Assembly (NCBI GenBank): GCA_031291635.1
Contig: JARLIR010000103.1
Location: 1 to 44,280 of the forward strand
From: Rhizomicrobium sp.
GTDB lineage: Bacteria > Pseudomonadota > Alphaproteobacteria > Micropepsales > Micropepsaceae
Length of the DNA: 44,280 nucleotides
Direction of reading: 5' to 3'
Positions 19,844 to 29,000 of the stretch are shown here, piece after piece. The notes beneath the pieces were generated by a model. The model did no database searches. It was given only the letters and a program-made list of their open reading frames with translations, and had not been told where the DNA came from. Within the stretch, counting starts at the first letter, position 1. Every line of letters starts with the position of its first letter. The position numbers were made by a program, and so were the translations under genes.

Positions 19844-20440
19844 ATGCACGCGTTCAGCGGCGGCAATTCGCACGTCGGCACGCATGTCTGCTTGGGCGGG
19901 ATCGCCTTCGGCCTGGACATCCTGCTCATCCATCAGCTTACGCCACTGCTGATGAATGCCCGTCTCTATGACCTTCTCGCCCTCGCAGCCATTTTCTGCA
20001 TTCTTCTGTTTTTCGGTCTCGAATTTGCCTACGCGACTGCGCTTTGGAGCTTGCTGAAATCGTGGGACAAATATCAGTTTTCCGGCACCTATGAAGAATG
20101 CTCGGCGAGCGGCCAGGTCACGGATGTCCCTGCCACGCTGAAGATCTGGCAGCACTGGAATACGATCGAGATCAACTTCAAGAGCTGCGATGGTATCTTC
20201 AAATCGATAACGGCCGCGATTGTCAAAAACCGACTCGAAAGAGGCGATATCGAACTCGTCTTCAGTTTCCAGTCCAGCGGCTCCCATCTCGGCGTGGAAC
20301 GCGAGGGAGCCTATTTGGGCACCTTCATCCTGAAACGCAGTGCGGACGACGACACGGCCGAGGCCATCTATTTCACGGAATCAAGGCTCAATAATTTCCG
20401 CCACCTCTATATGAAGCGGAAGCCGAGCTATCCGGCATAA
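19844..20440 (+). CDS. Hypothetical protein with membrane-spanning N-terminus
   Basis: ORF with hydrophobic LYDLLALAAIFCILLFFGLEFAYATALWSLL then a soluble domain; GGGGGG SD precedes ATG 19844; alternative ATG at 19952. Confidence 0.55.
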   Translation: MHAFSGGNSHVGTHVCLGGIAFGLDILLIHQLTPLLMNARLYDLLALAAIFCILLFFGLEFAYATALWSLLKSWDKYQFSGTYEECSASGQVTDVPATLKIWQHWNTIEINFKSCDGIFKSITAAIVKNRLERGDIELVFSFQSSGSHLGVEREGAYLGTFILKRSADDDTAEAIYFTESRLNNFRHLYMKRKPSYPA

Positions 20441-20480
20441 CCCCTGGCAAAGTGGCGCGGGTTCTGGATAGACTGGCGGC

Positions 20481-20771
20481 ATGCTCTTTGTGATTACCGC
20501 CCTCGACAAACACGATTCGCTCGCCTTGCGCCTTTCGGTGCGCGAGGCCCATTTGGCCTATGCGCGCGAGACCGGGCGCATGAAACTGGGCGGCCCCCTC
20601 TTAGACGAGGTAGGCGATATGGCGGGCAGTCTGATGATCGTGGAGGCGCCGGACCGCGCCACAGTCGAAGCTTGGCATGCTGGCGATCCTTATGCCCAAG
20701 CCGGTTTGTTTGCGTCCTCCGAGATCCGTCCGTGGAAACCGACCTTCAATCCCTCCGGGGCAACCTTCTGA
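20481..20771 (+). CDS. YciI family protein (copy 2)
   Basis: LSVREAHLAYARETGRMKLGGPLLDEVGDMAGSLMIVEAPDRATVEAWHAGDPYAQAGLFASSEIRPWKP. Confidence 0.88.
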   Translation: MLFVITALDKHDSLALRLSVREAHLAYARETGRMKLGGPLLDEVGDMAGSLMIVEAPDRATVEAWHAGDPYAQAGLFASSEIRPWKPTFNPSGATF

Positions 20772-21187
20772 TGGCCTACTGGCTGTTCAAAACCGAACCT
20801 TCCGCTTGGTCGTGGGAACAGCAGAAGAAAAAGGGCGCCAAAGGCGAAGCCTGGAGCGGTGTGCGCAATTACCAAGCCGCCAATAATATGAAGGCGATGG
20901 TGAAGGGCGATCTTGGCTTCTTCTATCACTCGGTGGATGAGAAGCGGATCGTCGGCATCGTCGAGGTGAGCGGGCTTTATCGGCTGGATCCGACGGACGA
21001 GAAGGGCAAATTCGGCTTGGTCGAAGTCAAAGCCGTATGCGATCTGCCCCAGCCAGTGACTCTGGCGGCCATCAAGGCCGAAGCCAGACTGGCGGAGATG
21101 GTGCTGGTGAAGAACTCACGCCTATCCGTGCAACCGGTGACGCCCGCCGAATGGCAGATTATCTCTACTATGGGCGGGCTCACATAA
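20771..21187 (+). CDS. EVE domain-containing protein
   Basis: MAYWLFKTEPSAWSWEQQ, WSGVRNYQAANNMKAMVKGDLGFFYHS; start overlaps the YciI stop (TGATG). Confidence 0.92.
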   Translation: MAYWLFKTEPSAWSWEQQKKKGAKGEAWSGVRNYQAANNMKAMVKGDLGFFYHSVDEKRIVGIVEVSGLYRLDPTDEKGKFGLVEVKAVCDLPQPVTLAAIKAEARLAEMVLVKNSRLSVQPVTPAEWQIISTMGGLT

Positions 21188-21203
21188 AGGTTTTTTTGAC
21201 GGC

Positions 21204-21899
21204 TTACTGTTGCGGCGCGCGTTGCGCCGGAGCGGTGTTATCGACTGCCGTATCGGTGTCGAGACTGCCGCCGTCGTTCTGGGCCGCAGGCGCGGCCTGC
21301 CCCGGTGCAGCAGCCTGATCGGGAGCGGCTGGCGGCGGCGGCGGCGAATTGGCGGCTAGCGCCTCATCAGTTTCACCGGGCGGGATTTCGCGGACCTGAT
21401 AGGTCGTCATGCCGTCGGTGCGCGCCACGCTGTAAAGCGCCACGCAGCTATTCTGCTTCTTCAGGTCCTTGCACTTCTTATGGGCCGCATCTTCGGTCTT
21501 AAGATCGACCAGAAGGGTGTAGGTTTCGCCGCCTGCACTCGCGGTGCAAGATTTGCGGCCCTTCACATCGGTCGATTTGGCGGCGGTGCTGGACAATTCC
21601 GCCGAGGGGGAGATGACACCGAAATCGCGCGCCTGGGACAGGCTGGCGAGGCAAATGTCGCGGCCGCTCGGGCCAAAGACACCGCCGAAATAAAGTCCAG
21701 CGGCAATCGCTACCACGGCCAAGGCGCTGCCGCCGCTGATCCAATAGGTCTTATGGGTCTGGATGGTGGCCAGAATGGCATCGACCTTGGAGGGCGGGGT
21801 GGGCGTTGTTTCGGACACCGGTGAAATGACCTTCTGCTGGACCGCCCAGGGCGGCACATGGAAATTCGCTGGCGCCGACAGACGCCTGGACTTGTTCAT
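21204..21899 (-). CDS. Single-pass membrane protein with Cys-containing periplasmic domain and Pro/Ala/Gln-rich C-terminus
   Basis: TM YWISGGSALAVVAIAAGLYFGGVFG, four downstream cysteines, tail SPPPPPAAPDQAAAPGQAAPAAQ. Confidence 0.6.
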   Translation of the reverse strand: MNKSRRLSAPANFHVPPWAVQQKVISPVSETTPTPPSKVDAILATIQTHKTYWISGGSALAVVAIAAGLYFGGVFGPSGRDICLASLSQARDFGVISPSAELSSTAAKSTDVKGRKSCTASAGGETYTLLVDLKTEDAAHKKCKDLKKQNSCVALYSVARTDGMTTYQVREIPPGETDEALAANSPPPPPAAPDQAAAPGQAAPAAQNDGGSLDTDTAVDNTAPAQRAPQQ

Positions 21900-22008
21900 A
21901 TCGCCAAATCGGGCGCGCTTCTAGCCTCCCTGTGCGGACAGAGTGGCACCCTAAGCGATTAATGCCGCAAAGATTTCCAGTTTGTAAGCTTACGAGGCCA
22001 AAGACCGC

Positions 22009-22479
22009 CTACAGGGTCTTGCGGCGGGCGACCGTGTAGGGCGCATAACCAGCCTTTTCGTAGATGTTCGCTGCCAGATCGTTGCGGGCTAGGTGACCGA
22101 TGCGGATGATTTTATGGCCTTTGGCCCGCCCCCAATCCTCGCAAGCGGCCAAAAGCGCCTTGCCTGCCCCCTGCCCGCGCGCGCCTTCCTCGACATAAAG
22201 CTCACAGATTTGGGCAGCGCGGCGCTCCTCTGCGATGACATAGGCAGGAGATTCGCTCTCGATCACCACTACCCAGCCGATCAGGCCGGTTTCAGCCTCG
22301 GCGACGAAGATGGCGCCTTTTTCGGCTTCTGCCATCATCGCCTCAAACTGGTCTTCGCCATAAGCCGGATCCAGGCGGCGGTCGTATTCGAAACCCGCCT
22401 CATAGCGCTGCAACCCCCAGATGAAGTCCAGAATGGCGGGCTTGTCTTCAGGCAGACGGGCGGTGCGCACGGTGATCAT
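22009..22479 (-). CDS. GNAT family N-acetyltransferase (copy 1)
   Basis: ICELYVEEGARGQGAGKALLAACEDWGRAKGHKIIRIGHLARNDLAANIYEKAGY. Confidence 0.88.
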   Translation of the reverse strand: MITVRTARLPEDKPAILDFIWGLQRYEAGFEYDRRLDPAYGEDQFEAMMAEAEKGAIFVAEAETGLIGWVVVIESESPAYVIAEERRAAQICELYVEEGARGQGAGKALLAACEDWGRAKGHKIIRIGHLARNDLAANIYEKAGYAPYTVARRKTL

Positions 22480-22480
22480 G

Positions 22481-22831
22481 TCAGAATTTCTCCTCGCCTT
22501 CCCGGCGCTGCGGATCGGGGAAGTCGCGATATAGGGCAAAGGTCAAGTTGGAGGCAAAGCGGTTGACGTCGAAATGCAGACTTTCGATGGGCTCACTGCG
22601 GGAGGAGACTTGCGCAAAGGCGCGCTCCAGCTGGGCGAGGTCTTGAGTCTGCATGACACAGTGAAATTCGCCCAACTCACGCGGGCCAAGCCCGAGCTTG
22701 CGACGGGTCAGCTGCCAGCCTTCGAGCAGACCTTCCGCTTTCAGGTGGTCCAGGAAATGGCCAAGGTTGCGGGCAAAGTCGAGATCTTTGGTCCCCGGCT
22801 TCAAATCAAAAAAAGCGTGGTAGTGGTCCAT
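22481..22831 (-). CDS. Hypothetical protein (DUF6614-like)
   Basis: MDHYHAFFDLKPGTKDLDFARNLGHFLDHLKAEGLLEGWQLTRRKLGLGP...FHCVMQTQDLAQLERAF; start set at MDHYHAFF. Confidence 0.6.
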   Translation of the reverse strand: MDHYHAFFDLKPGTKDLDFARNLGHFLDHLKAEGLLEGWQLTRRKLGLGPRELGEFHCVMQTQDLAQLERAFAQVSSRSEPIESLHFDVNRFASNLTFALYRDFPDPQRREGEEKF

Positions 22832-22842
22832 GGCACACATCC

Positions 22843-22878
22843 AAACAAAACCCCGCCGCCAGTCTCCCGGCGGCGGGG
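22843..22878 (-). terminator. Intrinsic terminator downstream of GNAT copy 2
   Basis: CCCCGCCGCC-AGTCTCCC-GGCGGCGGGG with TTTTGTTTGG on the minus strand. Confidence 0.8.
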
Positions 22879-22894
22879 CCTTTCGTCTAGTGTC

Positions 22895-23455
22895 TTAGGC
22901 GGCCGAAAGCGGGAGGCGCTTGGCGCGGACGGGGTGCAGCGGAATGACATTCAGCTCTTCCGCCGTCTCTTCCCGGGCGGGCAAGAGCCGCTTTTTCACC
23001 TCGTGGCAATAGGGCAGATAACCCGCCTTGGCGTAGGCGCGCGCGGCACCAGCGTTGCGGGTCAAAAGGTCGATGCGCATGGTGGCATAGCCATTGGCCA
23101 TCGCCCACTCTTCGCAAGCCTTGATGAGTTTCTGGCCGGAACCAGAGCCACGTCCATTCTCGCTGAGAAAAAGCTCTGCGAGATAGGCAAAGCGGCGCTC
23201 ATCGGTGCGGATAAAGGCTTCGCTTTGTTCTTCGTAGACGACAGCCCAGCCAATTGGGCGGTGCGCATCGTCTTCGGCCATGAAGATGGCACCCTTTTGA
23301 GTGCGCTCAAGGAGATAAGCGAAATACTCCTCGGCCATGGCGTGATCGATAAGGTGGTTGGGTTCGAGGAACGATTCGTAGCGTTGAAGCGCCACGATGT
23401 AGTCGAGGATCACCGGCCTGTCGTTCGGCAGCCGCGCCTCTCTGATGGTACACAC
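22895..23455 (-). CDS. GNAT family N-acetyltransferase (copy 2)
   Basis: AELFLSENGRGSGSGQKLIKACEEWAMANGYATMRIDLLTRNAGAARAYAKAGYLPY; likely GTG start. Confidence 0.88.
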   Translation of the reverse strand: MCTIREARLPNDRPVILDYIVALQRYESFLEPNHLIDHAMAEEYFAYLLERTQKGAIFMAEDDAHRPIGWAVVYEEQSEAFIRTDERRFAYLAELFLSENGRGSGSGQKLIKACEEWAMANGYATMRIDLLTRNAGAARAYAKAGYLPYCHEVKKRLLPAREETAEELNVIPLHPVRAKRLPLSAA

Positions 23456-23712
23456 GATTGCAAGCTTGTCCCTGAGCCATCTCGGCGGACGGGTACCTGG
23501 AAACGCGGCAAAATCGGGCGAAATCCAGGCTCGTCACTTTGCTGATTACAGTGGCTCTGTTGTACCGGGGCGTGCGTAGAGGCGGCAAGGTCGAAAGAAA
23601 TATAAATTGACCGAAATTATGAAGTGATCCTAGGGAGACCGACAAGCACCTGGAACTGTATGACAAATACGATCATGAATGTTCTGTGTCGAAACATTCA
23701 CGTCTTGAAATC

Positions 23713-23750
23713 ACCAAACAAAAACCCCGTCGGTTGCCCGACGGGGTTTG
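23713..23750 (-). terminator. Intrinsic terminator downstream of pntB
   Basis: AAACCCCGTCGG-GCAA-CCGACGGGGTTTTTGTTTGG on the minus strand. Confidence 0.85.
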
Positions 23751-23771
23751 TCATTACAAGAGACGAAACGC

Positions 23772-25223
23772 TTAGGCTTTGAGGGCCGTCAGCACTTCGT
23801 CCAGCATCTTCTTGGCATCGCCGAACAGCATCCGGTTGTTCTCTTTGTAGAACAGCGGATTGTCGACGCCGGCGTAACCCGATGCCATAGAGCGCTTCAT
23901 GACGATCGAGGTCTTGGCCTTCCACACTTCGAGCACCGGCATGCCGGCGATCGGAGAGCTGGGGTCTTCTTGGGCAGCCGGATTGACGATGTCATTGGCA
24001 CCAATGACCATCGACACGTCGGTCTCCGGGAAGTCCTCGTTAAGCTCGTCCATTTCCATCACGATGTCATAAGGCACCTTGGCTTCAGCGAGCAGCACGT
24101 TCATGTGCCCCGGCATACGACCCGCAACCGGGTGAATGCCGAAACGCACGGTCTTGCCCATCTCGCGCAGAACCTTGGTGATTTCGTAGACTGTGTGCTG
24201 GGCTTGGGCGACGGCCATGCCGTAACCCGGAACGATGATGATGGACTTGGATTCCTTCAGCAGTTCCGCCGTATCCAGCGCACTGATCGGGGTCACCTCA
24301 CCCACCGGACCGGCATCGCCGTCCTTCTTCACGACCGTGCCACCACCGGTGCCAAAGCCGCCAGCGATCACCGACAGGAAGTGCCGGTTCATCGCCTTAC
24401 ACATGATGTAGGACAGGATCGCACCCGAGGAACCGACCAATGCGCCGACCACGATGAGCAAGTCATTGGACAGCATGAAGCCCGTCGCCGCCGCGGCCCA
24501 ACCCGAATAGGAGTTGAGCATCGACACCACCACCGGCATATCCGCACCGCCAATCGCCATCACCATATGGATGCCGAAGATCAGCGACAGCACGGTCATG
24601 ACGATGAGCGCCAGCCAGGACTGGTTCGGATCGGTCGCGGTGACGAAGACGTAACCGAAATAGATCACCGTCAGAAGGATGGCGAGGTTGAAGACATGGC
24701 GACCCGGAATGAGAACCGGCTTGCCTGTGATCTTGCCCGACAACTTGCCGAAGGCGATGACCGAGCCCGAGAAGGTCACGGCACCGATCAAGATACCGAT
24801 ATAGATTTCCATCACATGGATGGCGTGCTCGGCCCCCGTGAACTGGATCGAGGTATCGATGAAGCTGGCGTAACCGATGGTGCAAGCTGCCAAACCCACC
24901 AAGCTGTGCATGATGGCGACGAGTTCCGGCATTTGCGTCATCTTGATCACGCGCGCTGCGATGATGCCGATGGTGCCGCCGACCGCCATGGCCGCGATGA
25001 TGAAGATAAGACCGTCCGGCATCACCAGCTTCCATTCTTCATGGCCGCCGGGGATTTCCACCAAGCGGCTGCCGAAGATGGTCGCCAGCACGGCAATGGT
25101 CATGCCGATAATGCCGAACCAGTTGCCTTTGCGCGAGGATTCCGGATTGGAAAGCCCGCCAAGGCTAAGGACGAAGAGAATGATGGCTCCGATATAGGAA
25201 ACCGTCGTCAGAGTTCCAGACAT
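23772..25223 (-). CDS. pntB: NAD(P) transhydrogenase beta subunit
   Basis: Polytopic membrane region plus [86 protein letters not shown]. Confidence 0.97.
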   Translation of the reverse strand: MSGTLTTVSYIGAIILFVLSLGGLSNPESSRKGNWFGIIGMTIAVLATIFGSRLVEIPGGHEEWKLVMPDGLIFIIAAMAVGGTIGIIAARVIKMTQMPELVAIMHSLVGLAACTIGYASFIDTSIQFTGAEHAIHVMEIYIGILIGAVTFSGSVIAFGKLSGKITGKPVLIPGRHVFNLAILLTVIYFGYVFVTATDPNQSWLALIVMTVLSLIFGIHMVMAIGGADMPVVVSMLNSYSGWAAAATGFMLSNDLLIVVGALVGSSGAILSYIMCKAMNRHFLSVIAGGFGTGGGTVVKKDGDAGPVGEVTPISALDTAELLKESKSIIIVPGYGMAVAQAQHTVYEITKVLREMGKTVRFGIHPVAGRMPGHMNVLLAEAKVPYDIVMEMDELNEDFPETDVSMVIGANDIVNPAAQEDPSSPIAGMPVLEVWKAKTSIVMKRSMASGYAGVDNPLFYKENNRMLFGDAKKMLDEVLTALKA

Positions 25224-25235
25224 ATGTGCGGCCTC

Positions 25236-26801
25236 CTATTTGCGGAACATCATCAGCATGCGCCGCGTTACCGCGAAGCCGCCGAACATATTGATCGAAG
25301 TAAGCGCGATACCGACGATGGCGATCCAACGGATCAATTCGTCAGGACGTGCCGTTCCAGGCGCCACTTGCGGGGCGATCTGGATCAGTGCGCCAATCGT
25401 GATGATGCTCGAGATGGCGTTGGTGACGCTCATCAGCGGCGTATGCAGTGCCGGTGTGACGTTCCAAACCACCATGTAGCCGACGAACACCGCCAGCACG
25501 AACACCGTGAAGTGCCCGATAAAGGCTGGTGGCGCGTAGAGGCCAATCAACGCAAACAGTGCTGCCGCAAAGATGGGCATCGTCAGGGCCGAGACGAGCT
25601 TGGAGAAGGCGCTCTTTTCTTTGACCACAACAGGCGCGGCCACTGCCTTTGGGGCGGGCGGGGCAGGAAGCTTGAGCGGCGGCGCCGGCCAAGTGACGGC
25701 ACCATCCTTGATCACGGTGAAGCCGCGGATGGCATCATCGTCCATATTGACGAAGATCTGCCCGTCCTTGGTCTTGCACAGTTCTTCGGTGAGGCGCAGC
25801 AGGTTCGTCGCGTACATGGTCGACGACTGTTTGGCCAGACGCGACGGCAGATCGGTGTAGCCGATGATGGTGACACCATGCTTGACCACAGCCTTACCGG
25901 GCTCTGTCAATTCGCAGTTACCACCCTGTTCGCCAGCCATATCAACGATGACACTGCCGGGCTTCATCGAGGCGACCATTGCGGCCGTGATGAGCTTGGG
26001 GGCAGGCTTGCCCGGGATGAGGGCCGTCGTGATGATGATATCGACGTCCTTAGCCTGCTTGGCATACATCTCACGCTGGGCCTGCTGGAAGCCTTCGCTC
26101 ATCACTTTGGCATAACCGCCGCCGCCCGAGCCTTCTTCCTCGTACTCCACTTTGACGAACTCGGCGCCCATCGATTTGACCTGATCGGCGACTTCGGCGC
26201 GCGTATCGTTGGCGCGGACAATAGCGCCGAGGGCAACGGAGGTTCCGATTGCCGCAAGACCGGCAACGCCGGCACCAGCGACGAACACTTTGGCCGGCAG
26301 GACCTTACCTGCAGCTGTGATTTGGCCATTGAAATAACGGCCAAAGGCGTTGGCCGCTTCGATGACGGCGCGATAACCGCTGATGCTCGCCGTCGAGGTC
26401 AGCGCATCCATTTTTTGCGCGCGCGACAACAGGCGCGGCACGGCATCCATCGCCAGGACCGTGATCTTTCGGGCCGCCAGTGCCGTCATCAGGTCCGGGT
26501 TCTGCGCCGGCCAGATGAAGCTGATCAGCGTGGTGCCTTCCTTCAGCTTCGCGACTTCGCTGAGGTCTGGGGCGCGGACTTTGAAAATGATGTCGGAAGA
26601 AGCCCAGACGTCTGTGCCGCTTACGACTTTGGCTCCGGCATTTGTGAAGGCTTCATCGAAAAAGCTGGCACCCTCTCCGGCGCCGCTTTCGACCGTCACG
26701 GAAAATCCAAGTTTTATGAGTTTTTCGACAATGTCCGGAGCGGTTGCGACCCGCTTTTCACCGGCATAGGTCTCTTTCGGGATTCCGATGGTTTGAGGCA
26801 T
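25236..26801 (-). CDS. pntA: NAD(P) transhydrogenase alpha subunit (fused single-chain form)
   Basis: IGIPKETYAGEKRVATAPDIVEKLIKLG, FVAGAGVAGLAAIGTSVALGAIVRANDTRAEVADQV, C-terminal TM region NVTPALHTPLMSVTNAISSI. Confidence 0.96.
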   Translation of the reverse strand: MPQTIGIPKETYAGEKRVATAPDIVEKLIKLGFSVTVESGAGEGASFFDEAFTNAGAKVVSGTDVWASSDIIFKVRAPDLSEVAKLKEGTTLISFIWPAQNPDLMTALAARKITVLAMDAVPRLLSRAQKMDALTSTASISGYRAVIEAANAFGRYFNGQITAAGKVLPAKVFVAGAGVAGLAAIGTSVALGAIVRANDTRAEVADQVKSMGAEFVKVEYEEEGSGGGGYAKVMSEGFQQAQREMYAKQAKDVDIIITTALIPGKPAPKLITAAMVASMKPGSVIVDMAGEQGGNCELTEPGKAVVKHGVTIIGYTDLPSRLAKQSSTMYATNLLRLTEELCKTKDGQIFVNMDDDAIRGFTVIKDGAVTWPAPPLKLPAPPAPKAVAAPVVVKEKSAFSKLVSALTMPIFAAALFALIGLYAPPAFIGHFTVFVLAVFVGYMVVWNVTPALHTPLMSVTNAISSIITIGALIQIAPQVAPGTARPDELIRWIAIVGIALTSINMFGGFAVTRRMLMMFRK

Positions 26802-27086
26802 GGTTCACGCATCTCGTTGGTTGATCGAGGGCAACGGATCCCTCATACGGGCCACGGATCTGGAGGCGGAAATTTGGCTGTAAAACGCAAGCACACCAGT
26901 CGATAAAGACAGCCGAAGCCAGCCCCCAAATTTAGCCGCGGTCGGCATAACCCAAAGATTCTTCATGGGCAACGCGTCTAGATGCGGCATTACACCCTTA
27001 AAGTGTGCATTTCTGCGGCATGTTTTGGTTTGCCGGGCTTACAGTTGTGAGAAACAGGTGCACGAAAAGGGAATTGACGAGCGCTG

Positions 27087-27236
27087 TCAGGTGCGAAACA
27101 GCAGCAGCCCGAGCAAGAGCAGGCCCAGCGCTGCCATGTTCCATTTGAGCAGCGACACAAAAAGACGCCAGGTGCGCAGATGCTCACCCATCTCCAGGGT
27201 GACAGGCCGTTCCGGATTCTCGTCGAGATCGTCCAT
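27087..27236 (-). CDS. Small membrane protein resembling aa3-type cytochrome c oxidase subunit IV
   Basis: 49 aa MDDLDENPERPVTLEMGEHLRTWRLFVSLLKWNMAALGLLLLGLLLFRT; the EMxxHxxTWxxF..LxKW plus single TM layout resembles the bacterial COX IV family. Confidence 0.5.
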   Translation of the reverse strand: MDDLDENPERPVTLEMGEHLRTWRLFVSLLKWNMAALGLLLLGLLLFRT

Positions 27237-27413
27237 GGCGAGACTCCTAACGCACCGGACCGCAGAAGACCGGAGCGAACTGCAAAGATCAATGGCGAAG
27301 CGCATAGGACAGGATCTGGCCTCAGCACGGCACCGGCTGCAATTATGTCGCGGCTTGGCTTGGCAAGCAAAACTTCCCCCAGTAAGGTTTCCCCTGGTCC
27401 AACGGGGGTGGGG

Positions 27414-27998
27414 ATGCGCGCTAAGTTCTTGGCCAGCGTCTTTCTGGGCGGAATATTTCTATTGAATCAGGCCTCTGCAGCAGATCTCCCGTGGGCGGTC
27501 TCGCTCTATGTCGGGCCCTATTCACAAAAATATTTCGGCGCTGTCTTGCAGGATTTCAACTTACAGTCGCGCAACGTCGTTGTTGGCGTGGCGCTGGACC
27601 GCAAACTCATCCGCCTCGGCTACGACATCTATGTTGCGGGCGAATTGCAGGTAACCCAGACCTTTGCAGGCCATTCCGACACCACGGGCGCGGTGGAATT
27701 GGGTCTGGAGTTCGATAAGCTGTTTGGCTACGAGCGCACCAGTTTTGCGGTCTATACTGGCCCCTCTTACGCGCTCAATCCCGATTATTACTCGGTCGGT
27801 TACAAGCACCGGACCTATGCCTCCTCACGCACAAAGTTTCTCAACGCTGTCTCGCTCGAATTTGCGTCGGGGTTGCCCTTTTCGCAAAATTGGGACTGGA
27901 CGGCACGGCTTTATCATCGCTCCGGCGTCTTTGGCCTTTATTCCATTGGGGATGATGACGGCTTGGCTGTGGGCTTAGGGCTGAAATACCACTTTTAG
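27414..27998 (+). CDS. Outer-membrane beta-barrel protein, possible PagL-like lipid A deacylase
   Basis: Signal peptide MRAKFLASVFLGGIFLLNQASAAD, alternating strands, C-terminal GLGLKYHF, HRS motif near the C-terminus. Confidence 0.55.
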   Translation: MRAKFLASVFLGGIFLLNQASAADLPWAVSLYVGPYSQKYFGAVLQDFNLQSRNVVVGVALDRKLIRLGYDIYVAGELQVTQTFAGHSDTTGAVELGLEFDKLFGYERTSFAVYTGPSYALNPDYYSVGYKHRTYASSRTKFLNAVSLEFASGLPFSQNWDWTARLYHRSGVFGLYSIGDDDGLAVGLGLKYHF

Positions 27999-28019
27999 AC
28001 AGATGCCAGCTCGCAAACC

Positions 28020-29000
28020 TTAATCCAGATCCGGCTCATCCGGCGAGCGTGACGGGTCGGAATGCTCCCAATCGGCCAAAACGGCGCGCAGAGCGGCAAC
28101 CAAGGCCAACGGCTGATCCAGCATCATGTGATGTTGCGCTTGTGGAATCTCCACAACCGGCGCCGAGCGGCCCAGCAGATTGAACATGAATTCACCAATG
28201 GCAGGCGGCATCAAAATCGAGTGTTCGCCTCGGAAAATGGCGATTCGGCATTTGGTATCGCGCAATCGCGCAGCCATGTCGCCGATCGAGAAATTGCGCC
28301 AAATCTGGGGATCGAACTTCCAGGTGAAGCCGCTGCCGACCTGGCGCAAGGAATGGCGCGCGACGTAATCGAGCAGATAGAGATTCTCGCAGACCTGCGG
28401 CGGCAAGAGGCGAAAGCGCGCCAAAGCGGCAGCGATGTCGGGATAAATATTATGCGGCCGGAATGCCGGCGGGCCGGGGCGCGGGCGGTCAGGCGGATTG
28501 ACCGGCGAATCGAGAATGATCGTCCCCGCCAACCGCTCGCCATAAAGAGCGCCAGCCAGAATGGTGACGAAGCCGCCGAAGCTGTGGCCGATGATGACCG
28601 GCGGCTCGTCAAGGGCAAGCATACCCGAATGCTCGCACACCGCTAGCACCTCAGAGGCAAAACACTCCATCGAGTACCCGGCGGGGCGCCATTCGCTGTC
28701 GCCCATGCCGGAGAGATCGATCGCCACCACGTGGTAGTCCCGCGACAGAAAGGGGGCGATGACACTCCACCAATAGGCATGGGCTGCATTGCCGTGCACC
28801 AGGAGCAAGCCGGGCTTGGAACGGTCGCCCCAGCGCAAATAATGGACGCGCGCCCCCTCCACCATGACATGCTCATGCTGGGGAACGACGGCGACCACCT
28901 CCCGGAACCACTGCGGCGCTTCGGGCGGGCGGCCAGCCAATGCGGCCAAAGGCGTCTCCAACTCGGGAAAATCGACCTTGCTGACGGTTTCGTCACTCAT
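28020..29000 (-). CDS. Alpha/beta hydrolase
   Basis: LLLVHGNAAHAYWWSVIAPFL, IDLSGMGDSEWR, nucleophile elbow VIIGHSFGGFVTIL; start at MSDETVSK. Confidence 0.88.
   Translation of the reverse strand: MSDETVSKVDFPELETPLAALAGRPPEAPQWFREVVAVVPQHEHVMVEGARVHYLRWGDRSKPGLLLVHGNAAHAYWWSVIAPFLSRDYHVVAIDLSGMGDSEWRPAGYSMECFASEVLAVCEHSGMLALDEPPVIIGHSFGGFVTILAGALYGERLAGTIILDSPVNPPDRPRPGPPAFRPHNIYPDIAAALARFRLLPPQVCENLYLLDYVARHSLRQVGSGFTWKFDPQIWRNFSIGDMAARLRDTKCRIAIFRGEHSILMPPAIGEFMFNLLGRSAPVVEIPQAQHHMMLDQPLALVAALRAVLADWEHSDPSRSPDEPDLD

Noticed and set aside
23681-23696. LexA-like GTTC repeat in GTTCTGTGTCGAAAC
   Set aside because: The alphaproteobacterial direct repeat GTTC-N7-GTTC is not formed; only the inverted repeat TGAATGTT/AACATTCA is supported.
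23748-26906. 1052-codon plus-strand ORF spanning pntB and pntA in antisense
   Set aside because: Translation is His/Arg/Asp-rich with no recognisable domain and lies opposite two certain genes; it is best explained by high-GC3 codon bias removing stops from an antisense frame.
26990-27015. Short palindrome ACACCCTTAAAGTGT in the pntA 5' region
   Set aside because: Arms of four to five bases with mismatches are expected by chance and no regulatory consensus was recognised.
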